Assembly (NCBI RefSeq): GCF_000019225.1
Contig: NC_010995.1
Coordinates: 3,294,501-3,358,500 of the forward strand
DNA from: Cellvibrio japonicus Ueda107
GTDB taxonomy: Bacteria; Pseudomonadota; Gammaproteobacteria; Pseudomonadales; Cellvibrionaceae
Reading direction: 5' to 3'
DNA length: 64,000 nucleotides
Part shown: one piece after another, positions 45,536-53,588 of the stretch
Layout of the letters: each line of letters opens with the position of its first letter
How positions within the stretch are numbered: position 1 is the stretch's first letter
Notes under the pieces: generated by a model
The model's input: only the letters and a program-made list of their open reading frames with translations
Told to the model about the DNA's origin: nothing
The model's database searches: none
Position numbers and translations under genes: made by a program

Positions 45536-45880
45536 TCCAGTGGGATGATGTACCGGTATACGTACACCGGCAACCGGTGGATTTTCGCAAATCCATTAAT
45601 GGGTTGAGTGTCTTGGTGCAGGAGTCCATGGCACTGGAGGTATTTTCCCGATCCGTGTTTGTGTTTGGCAATCGCACCCGCAATAAAATAAAAATCCTCC
45701 TGGGATAAAACCGGGTTTTGTCTGTGGTACAAACGATTGGAAAAAGATAAATTCAAATGGCCACGCCGGGGTGATGCTGTGTTATCACTGACTCACGAAC
45801 AGTTTGATTGGCTGTTGCGCGGGTTAGATATTGAAAAGCTTCAACCACACACAGAAAAATATTTCTTCTCGGCGAATTAG
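45532..45880 (+). pseudogene. tnpB: IS66 TnpB, frameshifted, copy A
   Basis: Starts MIQWDDVPVYVHRQPVDFRKSINGLSVLVQESM, the normal TnpB (IS66 Orf2) N-terminus. Around 45698-45701 copy A reads CCTCCTGGG where copy B has CCTCTACTGGG, a 2-bp loss. The frame then stops at TAA 45706-45708. Restoring the two bases gives the full 116-residue protein through TAG 45878-45880. Copy A cannot make normal TnpB; copy B has an intact gene. Confidence 0.88.
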
Positions 45881-45918
45881 TGCTATCAACCTGCGCAGGT
45901 TTTTTATAAGATGTGTGG

Positions 45919-47481
45919 ATGGAAAACAAACCCGATCTTCTGCAAGAAAATATTGATCTGCAAAAAATAGTTGCCGATAAAGACGATATTATTTCAGCGC
46001 AGGAAAAGTCCCTTCAAAGCAAAGAAAAACGCATTCGTATTCTTGAAGAATATATCCTCTCGCTTCAGCAAAAACAATTTGGCAGTTCCAGTGAAAAGCA
46101 GGAAGTGCTTCAAGCGGAGCTGGTCTTTACCGAAGCGGAGGATACCGCGGAAGCCGAAGCCCCTGAACAAGTGGATGCCTTTGCCGATGACACGGTTGTT
46201 GTAGCGGAGCATAAACGCAAGAAGAAACGTGCATCCATTCCCAAAGAGCTACATCGTATCGAGATTACCCACGATCTGCCTGAGGATCAAAAATGCTGTC
46301 CGCACGATGGATCGTTATTAAAACCCATCGGTTTTGAATCCCACGAACAATTAGACATTATCCCCGCCAGTGTTCGGGTGTTACATCACAAACGATTGAA
46401 ATACGCCTGCCCCTGTTGCGAAAACTATCTTGTGACCGCAAAGAAACCCGCACAACCGATTGAAAAAAGTATCGCCTCACCCGGGCTGTTGGCCCATATT
46501 GCCACGCAAAAATATGTAGATGCCATGCCGCTGTATCGCCAGACGGACATTTTCAAACGTATTGGTGTGGAGATGGATCGCACTACACTCGCCAACTGGA
46601 TGATCCGTTGTGGAAACCTGGTGCAGCCATTAATTAACTTGCTGCACGAAAGAATGTTGGAACAAACGATTCTTCATGCGGATGAAACGCGTGTGCAGGT
46701 GTTGAATGAAACCGGTCGTGCGGCTGAAACACAGAGTTTTATGTGGGTATTGCGCAGTACGCAACCCACGTGTGCAGCAGTGCTTTATCGCTACGAACCG
46801 ACACGCAGTGGAAAAGTAATCACGGAATTGCTACGTGATTTTAATGGCGCACTCATGACCGATGGCTATGCAGCTTACAACGCACCTTGTGAAAAAAAGG
46901 GTATTACCCATTTAGCCTGTTGGGCACATGCGCGTCGCAAGTTTATCGAGGCACAAAAAATCCAGGCGAAGGGAAAAACCGGTAAAGCAGATCAAGCGAT
47001 TGCGTTTATCCAGCAGCTCTATGGAATAGAAAAGGCGATTAAGGACAAAACGCCGGAAGAAAAATATCAACTGAGACAAACACAATCGCTGCCGGTGTTA
47101 CAAAAAATAAAAGTCTGGTTGGATAAAGGCTTGGCACATTCACCGCCACAATCGTTGATTGGAAAGGCATTGCATTATTTGCATGAACAATGGCCGAAGC
47201 TGGTTCGCTATGTGGAATCGGGGGATTATCCGATTGATAACAATGCAGCGGAGAATGCAATCCGCCCGTTTGTGATTGGGCGAAAAAACTGGCTATTCTC
47301 CACAAGTCCCAAAGGGGCCACGGCGAGTGCAAATTTATACAGTGTGATTGAAACCGCCAAGGCCAATGGGCTGGAGCCTTATGGGTATTTAAAAACAATC
47401 TTCACTGAATTACCCAATGCGACAAGCCTCGAACAGATCGAGGCATTATTACCGTGGAATTACAAGGATGGGGTTAGTTAG
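45919..47481 (+). CDS. tnpC: IS66 transposase TnpC, copy A
   Basis: A 520-residue transposase. It has an N-terminal leucine-zipper-like coiled coil (QENIDLQKIVADKDDIISAQEKSL...EEYILSLQQKQFG), a zinc-finger-like region (DQKCCPHDGSLL, YACPCCENYL) and the DDE_Tnp_IS66 domain with ILHADETRVQVL, MTDGYAAYNAP and YPIDNNAAENAIRPFVIGRKNWLFSTSPKGA. It is identical to copy B after about residue 50 but differs in the first ~45 residues. ATG 45919 is chosen; an in-frame GTG at 45913 is also possible. The frame appears intact. Confidence 0.93.
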   Translation: MENKPDLLQENIDLQKIVADKDDIISAQEKSLQSKEKRIRILEEYILSLQQKQFGSSSEKQEVLQAELVFTEAEDTAEAEAPEQVDAFADDTVVVAEHKRKKKRASIPKELHRIEITHDLPEDQKCCPHDGSLLKPIGFESHEQLDIIPASVRVLHHKRLKYACPCCENYLVTAKKPAQPIEKSIASPGLLAHIATQKYVDAMPLYRQTDIFKRIGVEMDRTTLANWMIRCGNLVQPLINLLHERMLEQTILHADETRVQVLNETGRAAETQSFMWVLRSTQPTCAAVLYRYEPTRSGKVITELLRDFNGALMTDGYAAYNAPCEKKGITHLACWAHARRKFIEAQKIQAKGKTGKADQAIAFIQQLYGIEKAIKDKTPEEKYQLRQTQSLPVLQKIKVWLDKGLAHSPPQSLIGKALHYLHEQWPKLVRYVESGDYPIDNNAAENAIRPFVIGRKNWLFSTSPKGATASANLYSVIETAKANGLEPYGYLKTIFTELPNATSLEQIEALLPWNYKDGVS

Positions 47482-47489
47482 GCGTTTAC

Positions 47490-47497
47490 GAAATAAA
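47490..47497 (+). repeat. Half of a split IS66 target duplication
   Basis: Sequence gaaataaa directly after IS66 copy A. The other half is its reverse complement tttatttc at 53575-53582, directly after the tnpA-side end of copy B. In a simple insertion both halves would flank one element as direct repeats. Their positions and opposite strands are what an inversion between two IS66 copies produces. Confidence 0.85.
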
Positions 47498-47578
47498 AAA
47501 CATCAGCAACAATAGACACCCGTGCATAAAAAAGCCTGCTCAGACTCACTGCTGTCCCATAGTTTGTAGATAAAAGAA

Positions 47579-47647
47579 AAGCCTGTTTTCCAAGTTGATA
47601 CAATGTAAGTGCGACCAAACATTGGTAAAACAAAGGAAAACAGGCTT
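47579..47647 (+). promoter_or_regulatory. Inverted repeat over the transposase start, IS4 copy 2
   Basis: Same 13-bp arms as copy 1, at 47579-47591 and 47635-47647, the right arm ending at the TTG start. The repeat is therefore part of the element. Confidence 0.7.
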
Positions 47648-48798
47648 TGTCACATTCTAACACCGCATTTCATCAACTACTCAAACCTTTATCGAGACAT
47701 GAATTTGAAGCGGAAGCTAAAAAGCATCATGTCGGCCAAAAATTGCGCTCGGCCACCCGCTGGGATCAATTTGTCGGCATGGCCATGTCGCAGCTCTCTG
47801 GCCGCCAAAGCTTGCGTGATATTCAATCCAATCTCGAAGCACAGCAGCATAAACTTTATCATCTCGGTGCCAAGCCAATAGCCCGTTCAACGTTGGCACG
47901 AATCAACGAAGTACAGCCCGCCGAACTCTACAAACACGTATTTGCTCGTCTGCTTCACCGCTGTAAATCCATGCAGGGCAAACACAAATTCCAGTTTAAA
48001 AATCCGCTGTACTCCCTTGATGCCAGCGCGATTGATTTATCGCTGTCGGTATTTCCCTGGGCGGCGCATCGAGATGACACAGCAAATGTAAAATTAAGTG
48101 TTGGCCTGAATCATGGCACCCAAGTGCCGGAGTTTGTCGCACTCAGTGATGGCCAGGAAAACGACATGATTGAGGGACGAAAATTTGATTTTCCCAAAGG
48201 CAGCATCGTTGCGTTTGATAAAGGCTACGTGGATTACCGCTGGTTTAAGTTATTGACAGATAAAGGAGTTTTCTTTGTAACCCGCTTGCGCGCCAAAGCC
48301 GTCTATCGCGTGGAAGAACGTCGCTATGCCGACAGCAGCAAAGGTATTATCAGTGATCAGGTCATTCAATTATCCAGCGCTCATGCGATCAAACGCGGCG
48401 CACCGAAGTTGCGTCGAATTGGCTATCGTGACGCAACAACCGGCAAATTCTATGAGTTTCTCACCAACAACTTTCAGCTGGCGGCGGCCACAATTGCAGC
48501 GATTTATAAGGATCGCTGGCAGGTGGAGTTGTTCTTCAAAGCGATCAAACAAAACCTGAAGATCAAAGCGTTTGTGGGCACTTCAAGAAATGCGGTGTTA
48601 ACACAAATTTGGATTGCCATGATTACGTATCTATTGTTGGCATTTTCGCGTCACAGCACTAAAGCGGGATGGACAGTTCAACGGATCATGAGGGTAATTC
48701 AGTTAAATTTGTTTGAGCGTAGGAGTCTAAAAAGCATCCTGATACCGGACCCGCCGAATCATAAAAAAAGCGAGCCTCAAATGAGGCTCGCCTTATGA
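47647..48798 (+). CDS. IS4-family DDE transposase, copy 2
   Basis: 383 residues, identical in translation to copy 1, with the same TTG start and catalytic residues D125, D191 and E294. The frame is intact. The pair of identical transposases suggests a recent transposition within this genome. Confidence 0.93.
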   Translation: MSHSNTAFHQLLKPLSRHEFEAEAKKHHVGQKLRSATRWDQFVGMAMSQLSGRQSLRDIQSNLEAQQHKLYHLGAKPIARSTLARINEVQPAELYKHVFARLLHRCKSMQGKHKFQFKNPLYSLDASAIDLSLSVFPWAAHRDDTANVKLSVGLNHGTQVPEFVALSDGQENDMIEGRKFDFPKGSIVAFDKGYVDYRWFKLLTDKGVFFVTRLRAKAVYRVEERRYADSSKGIISDQVIQLSSAHAIKRGAPKLRRIGYRDATTGKFYEFLTNNFQLAAATIAAIYKDRWQVELFFKAIKQNLKIKAFVGTSRNAVLTQIWIAMITYLLLAFSRHSTKAGWTVQRIMRVIQLNLFERRSLKSILIPDPPNHKKSEPQMRLAL

Positions 48799-48820
48799 GT
48801 AGAACTATGGGACAGCAGTG

Positions 48821-49295
48821 GCTCAGACTTAGCTTTAAAAAACGCCATATTGTTCATGGCGTCTAGATTAAGTGGTTTAAATACAAGTTAAAAAATGGCT
48901 GATGTGTATGTTGATTATTTGTTAGGACTTTTGAAATAGCTTTTAGTTTAATAGTAATTATAGACTGAATCAGCAATAGAGGCTGACGCAAAATCACTAA
49001 TCGTCTCTGATATTTAAGGACTTTAAGACAGGATAATTGGAAACCTTATCGTTGTCATGATCTAGGGATTGGGGATCTGTCACTTTTTGTTGATACCGCC
49101 GGAAACCATAAACAGAAGATATTAAAGTGCTTCTCTTTCTGTTACTCTTTAGCTCACATGAATTTATCAATCTACTGTAGGGCAGGTTTTTGGGAGGAGA
49201 TTTGCTCTATGATGAGTACCATATGCATGATTTTGATGAATGAATAAGTAAGGCTAAAAATCAAAGAATCTAATTAACGCTTAAGGAGATCAAGT
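48821..49295. other. AT-rich non-coding stretch with one terminator
   Basis: 475 bp between IS4 copy 2 and the serine hydrolase gene. At 48835-48862 an A-tract is followed by ACGCCAT, a 7-base loop and ATGGCGT; on the minus strand this is a Rho-independent terminator with six T. The rest is AT-rich with no convincing open frame. An AAGGAGAT box at about 49282-49289 serves the next gene. Confidence 0.6.
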
Positions 49296-50438
49296 TTGCG
49301 TTCACCAAATACAATCATTTACTGCGTAATTATTATTTTTATAGGATCATTCTCTTTTTTCAGTGCTATTGCAAACGAGATTGAGTCACCTATGGAGACT
49401 TGGAGCAAAGCCAGAGCATCATCAGATTTTTCAGGTTCGGTTTTGATTGTCAAAGGTGATGACATTCTCTTTGAGAAAGGCTTTGGCCTGGCGGATAAAG
49501 AAAGCAATCAGCCCTTTACAGCAGATACTGTGGTTGATGTGCTTTCGTTAACCAAGCAATTTACGGCGGCAGCAATACTTAAACTTGAGGAGCAAGGTGT
49601 ATTGTCTGTGAGCGATACACTGGATCGCTTTTTTGACAAAGTGCCAGAAGATAAAAAGAACATTACGCTTCACCACCTGCTAACCCATACCTCAGGACTG
49701 AAGGGAGACTATAAGTGGGATTATCGTAAAGTCACGCGTGAAGAGTTAGAGAAAAATGCCTTGAATTCGTGGCTTCACTCTGAGCCCGGAGAGAAATACC
49801 ACTATTCCAATGTTGGCTACAGTTTACTGGGCATCATCATTGAAAAGGCCTCTGGTAAAGGTTATGAAGAATTTTTATATGAGCAGTTTTTCAAACCGGC
49901 AGGCATGAATCATACGGGATATATCAAACCGGAATGGGAGTCTAAAAATCTTGCTGTCGGTTACCGAAGTCGTGCTGTCACTTTCCGCGGCTGGCTGGCG
50001 CGCACGGCCTATTGGTTAGGTGCGAATGATCGATGGGGAACGCCTTTAGATCAATATTGGGCAAAAGATGGGCCATGGTGGAACCTTAGGGCAAACGGTG
50101 GCTTGCTCTCCACTTTGAATGACCTTCATCGCTGGCATCTGGCACTGGAAAACAATCTTGTCTTATCCGAGAAATCAAAAAGAAAGCTCTTTACTCCTCA
50201 TGTTAATGCTGAGAGTCAATACTATGGCTACGGTTGGCATGTTGAGAAAAACAATGATGCCGAAACTGCCGCAATATATCACACAGGCGGTAATCCTTAC
50301 TTTTTCTCTTTGTTTTATCGCGATATCAATAGTGACGTTTTACTATTATTTGTGACCAATGATTGGAACTCGGTAGACTCTGGATCGTTTTATGGATTAA
50401 GTGAGGCAATGGAGGCTGAATATTTTATTCAAAAATAG
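49296..50438 (+). CDS. Class C beta-lactamase-like serine hydrolase
   Basis: 380 residues: a signal peptide (CVIIIFIGSFSFFSAIANE) then a beta-lactamase/transpeptidase-like domain. Catalytic motifs are SxxK at residues 84-87 (SLTK), YSN (HYSNVGYSLLG) and HTG (IYHTGGNPYFF). The family includes esterases, DD-peptidases and AmpC; sequence alone does not show a drug-resistance role. TTG 49296 is used because AAGGAGAT lies 7 bp upstream and no ATG fits. The gene is markedly lower in GC than its neighbours and lies among IS elements, which suggests transfer. It is inside the inverted segment. Confidence 0.85.
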   Translation: MRSPNTIIYCVIIIFIGSFSFFSAIANEIESPMETWSKARASSDFSGSVLIVKGDDILFEKGFGLADKESNQPFTADTVVDVLSLTKQFTAAAILKLEEQGVLSVSDTLDRFFDKVPEDKKNITLHHLLTHTSGLKGDYKWDYRKVTREELEKNALNSWLHSEPGEKYHYSNVGYSLLGIIIEKASGKGYEEFLYEQFFKPAGMNHTGYIKPEWESKNLAVGYRSRAVTFRGWLARTAYWLGANDRWGTPLDQYWAKDGPWWNLRANGGLLSTLNDLHRWHLALENNLVLSEKSKRKLFTPHVNAESQYYGYGWHVEKNNDAETAAIYHTGGNPYFFSLFYRDINSDVLLLFVTNDWNSVDSGSFYGLSEAMEAEYFIQK

Positions 50439-50455
50439 TTGGGTATGTACCACAA

Positions 50456-51109
50456 CACAAAAAGCGCAGTAAGGCCTTCACCTTCGACAAAACCCAGGTT
50501 CCCTGGTTGATGACGGTTCCCGGGGGGGGATACCCGTGCTGGTGATGGTGTGTATTTCCTGCCCGGGTTGAGTTTGATTTCGATGTTTTCGCCAAGGACA
50601 ATGCCCAGTTGCTGGCCAAGCGCGATGCAGAAAAGTCGATCCTGTTTGCCCCGGGCAACCGCCAGCAATTGGGTGTGTAGCGGCTGGCGATCAACGGTTT
50701 TAACGTGACGATGCGGCCTCTGGTTTACCAGGAGATAATTCGCAATTGGGAAATCCGCAGTGGTGGGCTGGGGCAGATCTCTTGTCGCAGGAAAGCCCTT
50801 TCCGCCTGCTGGGGATAGTGCTGTGCGCCGACCTGCGTGGTGGCACTGGCCCCTATGTCGGCGGTGATGCAGGTGAGGGCCGCGTTGTGTTTGCCCTGCA
50901 CGATGGCAACTGCAATAACCGCAGCAAGACCATTATCCATGGGGTGCCGATCAGCGGTTGCGCCCAGATTCGCACCTGGGTGCAGAAATGGGTGGTGCTG
51001 TCCAGCTCGGCCAATGGGTATTCTGGCCGGTATTTCCATCCCTGATCTGCGCAATCCGGCGGTGATGCGCCATTTCAATGATCCGCCTGTTGGCAGGGCG
51101 TTCTTTTGA
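50456..51109 (+). pseudogene. Decayed paralogue of the exported CxxCH protein gene
   Basis: The plus strand repeats parts of the 41764-43617 gene with about two-thirds or more identity. The parts are the KRSKA...GDG segment, EFDFD-FAK-NAQLL...FAPGNRQQLG followed by a TAG, a deletion, NGFNV...RPLVYQE-IRNWEIRSGG, DKSPFRLLGIVL-ADLRGGTGPY-GGDAGEGR-VFALHDGNCNNRSKTII, another large deletion, and AGISIPD-RNPAVMRHFND. Frameshifts and stops prevent expression. The similarity continues past the gene into the GGCAGGGCGTT terminator and the flank up to 51200, so a longer block was duplicated. The 5' signal peptide and the heme motif are lost. Confidence 0.9.
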
Positions 51110-51210
51110 GACATAGGTTTAACGGGTGAAGCTGTTCATCACATTGTTGAAATTTTCGACTAAGCTGTGCCATAGCCTGTCGCCATAATTGGCGGTTTGA
51201 TGGTAAACGC

Positions 51211-52794
51211 CTAACTAACCCCATCCTTGTAATTCCACGGTAATAATGCCTCGATCTGTTCGAGGCTTGTCGCATTGGGTAATTCAGTGAAGATTGTTTT
51301 TAAATACCCATAAGGCTCCAGCCCATTGGCCTTGGCGGTTTCAATCACACTGTATAAATTTGCACTCGCCGTGGCCCCTTTGGGACTTGTGGAGAATAGC
51401 CAGTTTTTTCGCCCAATCACAAACGGGCGGATTGCATTCTCCGCTGCATTGTTATCAATCGGATAATCCCCCGATTCCACATAGCGAACCAGCTTCGGCC
51501 ATTGTTCATGCAAATAATGCAATGCCTTTCCAATCAACGATTGTGGCGGTGAATGTGCCAAGCCTTTATCCAACCAGACTTTTATTTTTTGTAACACCGG
51601 CAGCGATTGTGTTTGTCTCAGTTGATATTTTTCTTCCGGCGTTTTGTCCTTAATCGCCTTTTCTATTCCATAGAGCTGCTGGATAAACGCAATCGCTTGA
51701 TCTGCTTTACCGGTTTTTCCCTTCGCCTGGATTTTTTGTGCCTCGATAAACTTGCGACGCGCATGTGCCCAACAGGCTAAATGGGTAATACCCTTTTTTT
51801 CACAAGGTGCGTTGTAAGCTGCATAGCCATCGGTCATGAGTGCGCCATTAAAATCACGTAGCAATTCCGTGATTACTTTTCCACTGCGTGTCGGTTCGTA
51901 GCGATAAAGCACTGCTGCACACGTGGGTTGCGTACTGCGCAATACCCACATAAAACTCTGTGTTTCAGCCGCACGACCGGTTTCATTCAACACCTGCACA
52001 CGCGTTTCATCCGCATGAAGAATCGTTTGTTCCAACATTCTTTCGTGCAGCAAGTTAATTAATGGCTGCACCAGGTTTCCACAACGGATCATCCAGTTGG
52101 CGAGTGTAGTGCGATCCATCTCCACACCAATACGTTTGAAAATGTCCGTCTGGCGATACAGCGGCATGGCATCTACATATTTTTGCGTGGCAATATGGGC
52201 CAACAGCCCGGGTGAGGCGATACTTTTTTCAATCGGTTGTGCGGGTTTCTTTGCGGTCACAAGATAGTTTTCGCAACAGGGGCAGGCGTATTTCAATCGT
52301 TTGTGATGTAACACCCGAACACTGGCGGGGATAATGTCTAATTGTTCGTGGGATTCAAAACCGATGGGTTTTAATAACGATCCATCGTGCGGACAGCATT
52401 TTTGATCCTCAGGCAGATCGTGGGTAATCTCGATACGATGTAGCTCTTTGGGAATGGATGCACGTTTCTTCTTGCGTTTATGCTCCGCTACAACAACCGT
52501 GTCATCGGCAAAGGCATCCACTTGTTCAGGGGCTTCGGCTTCCGCGGTATCCTCCGCTTCGGTAAAGACCAGCTCCGCTTGAAGCACTTCCTGCTTTTCA
52601 CTGGAACTGCCAAATTGTTTTTGCTGAAGCGAGAGGATGTATTCCTCAAGGAGGCGAATGCGCTTTTCTTTGGCGTGAAGGGATTGTTCTTTTTCTTGAA
52701 GGGATCTCTCATGCAATGAAATAATGTCGTCTTTATTCGCAACTATTTTTTGCAGTTCGATATTTTCTTGCACAAGGTCAGAAATATTTTTCAT
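51211..52794 (-). CDS. tnpC: IS66 transposase TnpC, copy B
   Basis: 527 residues starting MKNISDLVQENIELQKIVANKDDIISLHERSLQEKEQSL. The first 50 or so differ from copy A by substitutions and a short insertion (LQEKEQSLHAKEK versus LQSKEK). From EEYILSLQQKQFG on the two are identical. The zinc-finger region and the IS66 DDE domain are complete. It may be functional and able to act on copy A as well. Confidence 0.93.
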   Translation of the reverse strand: MKNISDLVQENIELQKIVANKDDIISLHERSLQEKEQSLHAKEKRIRLLEEYILSLQQKQFGSSSEKQEVLQAELVFTEAEDTAEAEAPEQVDAFADDTVVVAEHKRKKKRASIPKELHRIEITHDLPEDQKCCPHDGSLLKPIGFESHEQLDIIPASVRVLHHKRLKYACPCCENYLVTAKKPAQPIEKSIASPGLLAHIATQKYVDAMPLYRQTDIFKRIGVEMDRTTLANWMIRCGNLVQPLINLLHERMLEQTILHADETRVQVLNETGRAAETQSFMWVLRSTQPTCAAVLYRYEPTRSGKVITELLRDFNGALMTDGYAAYNAPCEKKGITHLACWAHARRKFIEAQKIQAKGKTGKADQAIAFIQQLYGIEKAIKDKTPEEKYQLRQTQSLPVLQKIKVWLDKGLAHSPPQSLIGKALHYLHEQWPKLVRYVESGDYPIDNNAAENAIRPFVIGRKNWLFSTSPKGATASANLYSVIETAKANGLEPYGYLKTIFTELPNATSLEQIEALLPWNYKDGVS

Positions 52795-52832
52795 GGGTAT
52801 ATTTTATAAAACCCATGCACAGGTTGATAGCA

Positions 52833-53183
52833 TTAACTGACAGAAAAGAAATATTTTTCAGTATGCGGTTGTAGCTTTTCGATATCCAATCCACGTAATA
52901 ACCAATCGAACTGTTCATTGGTGAGGGATAACACGTCATCGCCCCGGCGTGGCCATTTGAATTTGTCTTTTTCCAGCCGCTTGTACCACAGACAAAACCC
53001 GGTTTTATCCCAGTAGAGGATTTTTATTTTATTGCGGGTGCGATTGCCAAACACAAACACGGATCGGGAAAATACCTCCAGTGCCATGGACTCCTGCACC
53101 AAGACACTCAACCCATTAATGGATTTGCGAAAATCCACCGGTTGCCGGTGTACGTATACCGGCACATCATCCCACTGGATCAT
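52833..53183 (-). CDS. tnpB: IS66 TnpB, copy B
   Basis: 116 residues from ATG 53183 (which overlaps the tnpA stop as ATGA) to the stop at 52833. It has the TnpB (IS66 Orf2) core VDFRKSINGLSVLVQESM...FVFGNRTRNKIKILYWDKTGFCLWYKRLEKDKFKWP. It is intact, unlike its counterpart in copy A. Confidence 0.92.
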   Translation of the reverse strand: MIQWDDVPVYVHRQPVDFRKSINGLSVLVQESMALEVFSRSVFVFGNRTRNKIKILYWDKTGFCLWYKRLEKDKFKWPRRGDDVLSLTNEQFDWLLRGLDIEKLQPHTEKYFFSVS

Positions 53184-53494
53184 GCCAACGCCCTGAGCAA
53201 TTGGGCCAGCCACTGAGGTGGCGGTAGTGTGCCAAATTCAAGCTGGCCTACATGATGGCGAATGGTCAGTGATGCAGCCTTCACACCAGAAGCTTCGTGC
53301 GGTATTTTGGGCTTTACTTTTACACGAACAAAACCGGCTTCCTCTTTACTGGCCATCTTTGCCAATTGTTTGCGGCGCAAGCTGAAGTATTTGGGGCACA
53401 GCTCGTTCTGCTTACAAAAAACGGCTGCTGATACACCGCTGGCGTCGTGCTGCGCAAACAGTGCTCGCCATTGTTCTTCGTTACGTTTTTTCAT
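53180..53494 (-). CDS. tnpA: IS66 accessory protein TnpA, copy B
   Basis: 104 residues, identical in translation to TnpA of copy A, with an AGGAGG box before ATG 53494. It is coupled to tnpB by the ATGA overlap. Confidence 0.9.
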   Translation of the reverse strand: MKKRNEEQWRALFAQHDASGVSAAVFCKQNELCPKYFSLRRKQLAKMASKEEAGFVRVKVKPKIPHEASGVKAASLTIRHHVGQLEFGTLPPPQWLAQLLRALA

Positions 53495-53588
53495 AAGGCC
53501 TCCTGGTGAATTTAGGAAAAGTACCTTAGTAAAAAAACAATTAACTCGATAGATGGGGTTAGTTAGGCGCTTACTTTATTTCTGTGTA

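Larger units (their letters stand above)
45141..47489 (+). mobile_element. IS66-type insertion sequence, copy A
   Basis: 2349 bp bounded by inverted ends (gtaagcgcctaactaacccc at 45141-45160, and gtaaacgcctaactaacccc as the complement of 47470-47489) and holding tnpA, a broken tnpB and tnpC. IS66 elements usually make 8-bp target duplications. The left flank aagtcatt and the right flank gaaataaa do not match each other, but the right flank is the reverse complement of the sequence beside copy B (53575-53582). This means the two elements recombined. Its left end lies in the Rhs-type gene. Confidence 0.93.
47547..48820 (+). mobile_element. IS4-type insertion sequence, copy 2
   Basis: 1274 bp, same ends and gene as copy 1 at 13702-14975 and in the same orientation. 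It is flanked by 9-bp direct repeats gctcagact (47538-47546 and 48821-48829). The left flank has an A6 tract 9-14 bp upstream, resembling the terminator target of copy 1. It lies inside the segment inverted by the IS66 pair. No nucleotide difference from copy 1 was noticed on reading. Confidence 0.95.
51203..53574 (-). mobile_element. IS66-type insertion sequence, copy B
   Basis: 2372 bp in inverted orientation to copy A, with the same ends and tnpA, tnpB and tnpC all open. The two copies share identical TnpA and nearly identical TnpC, but differ in a window around the tnpB end and tnpC start. The outer (tnpA-side) flank tttatttc at 53575-53582 is the partner of the gaaataaa beside copy A. 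The other flank, gtttgatg at 51195-51202, has no match at either end of copy A. Confidence 0.93.

Noticed and set aside
49296..50438. Calling the serine hydrolase an antibiotic-resistance AmpC
   Set aside because: The motifs are shared by esterases and peptidases of the same fold, and no ampR-type regulator lies beside it.
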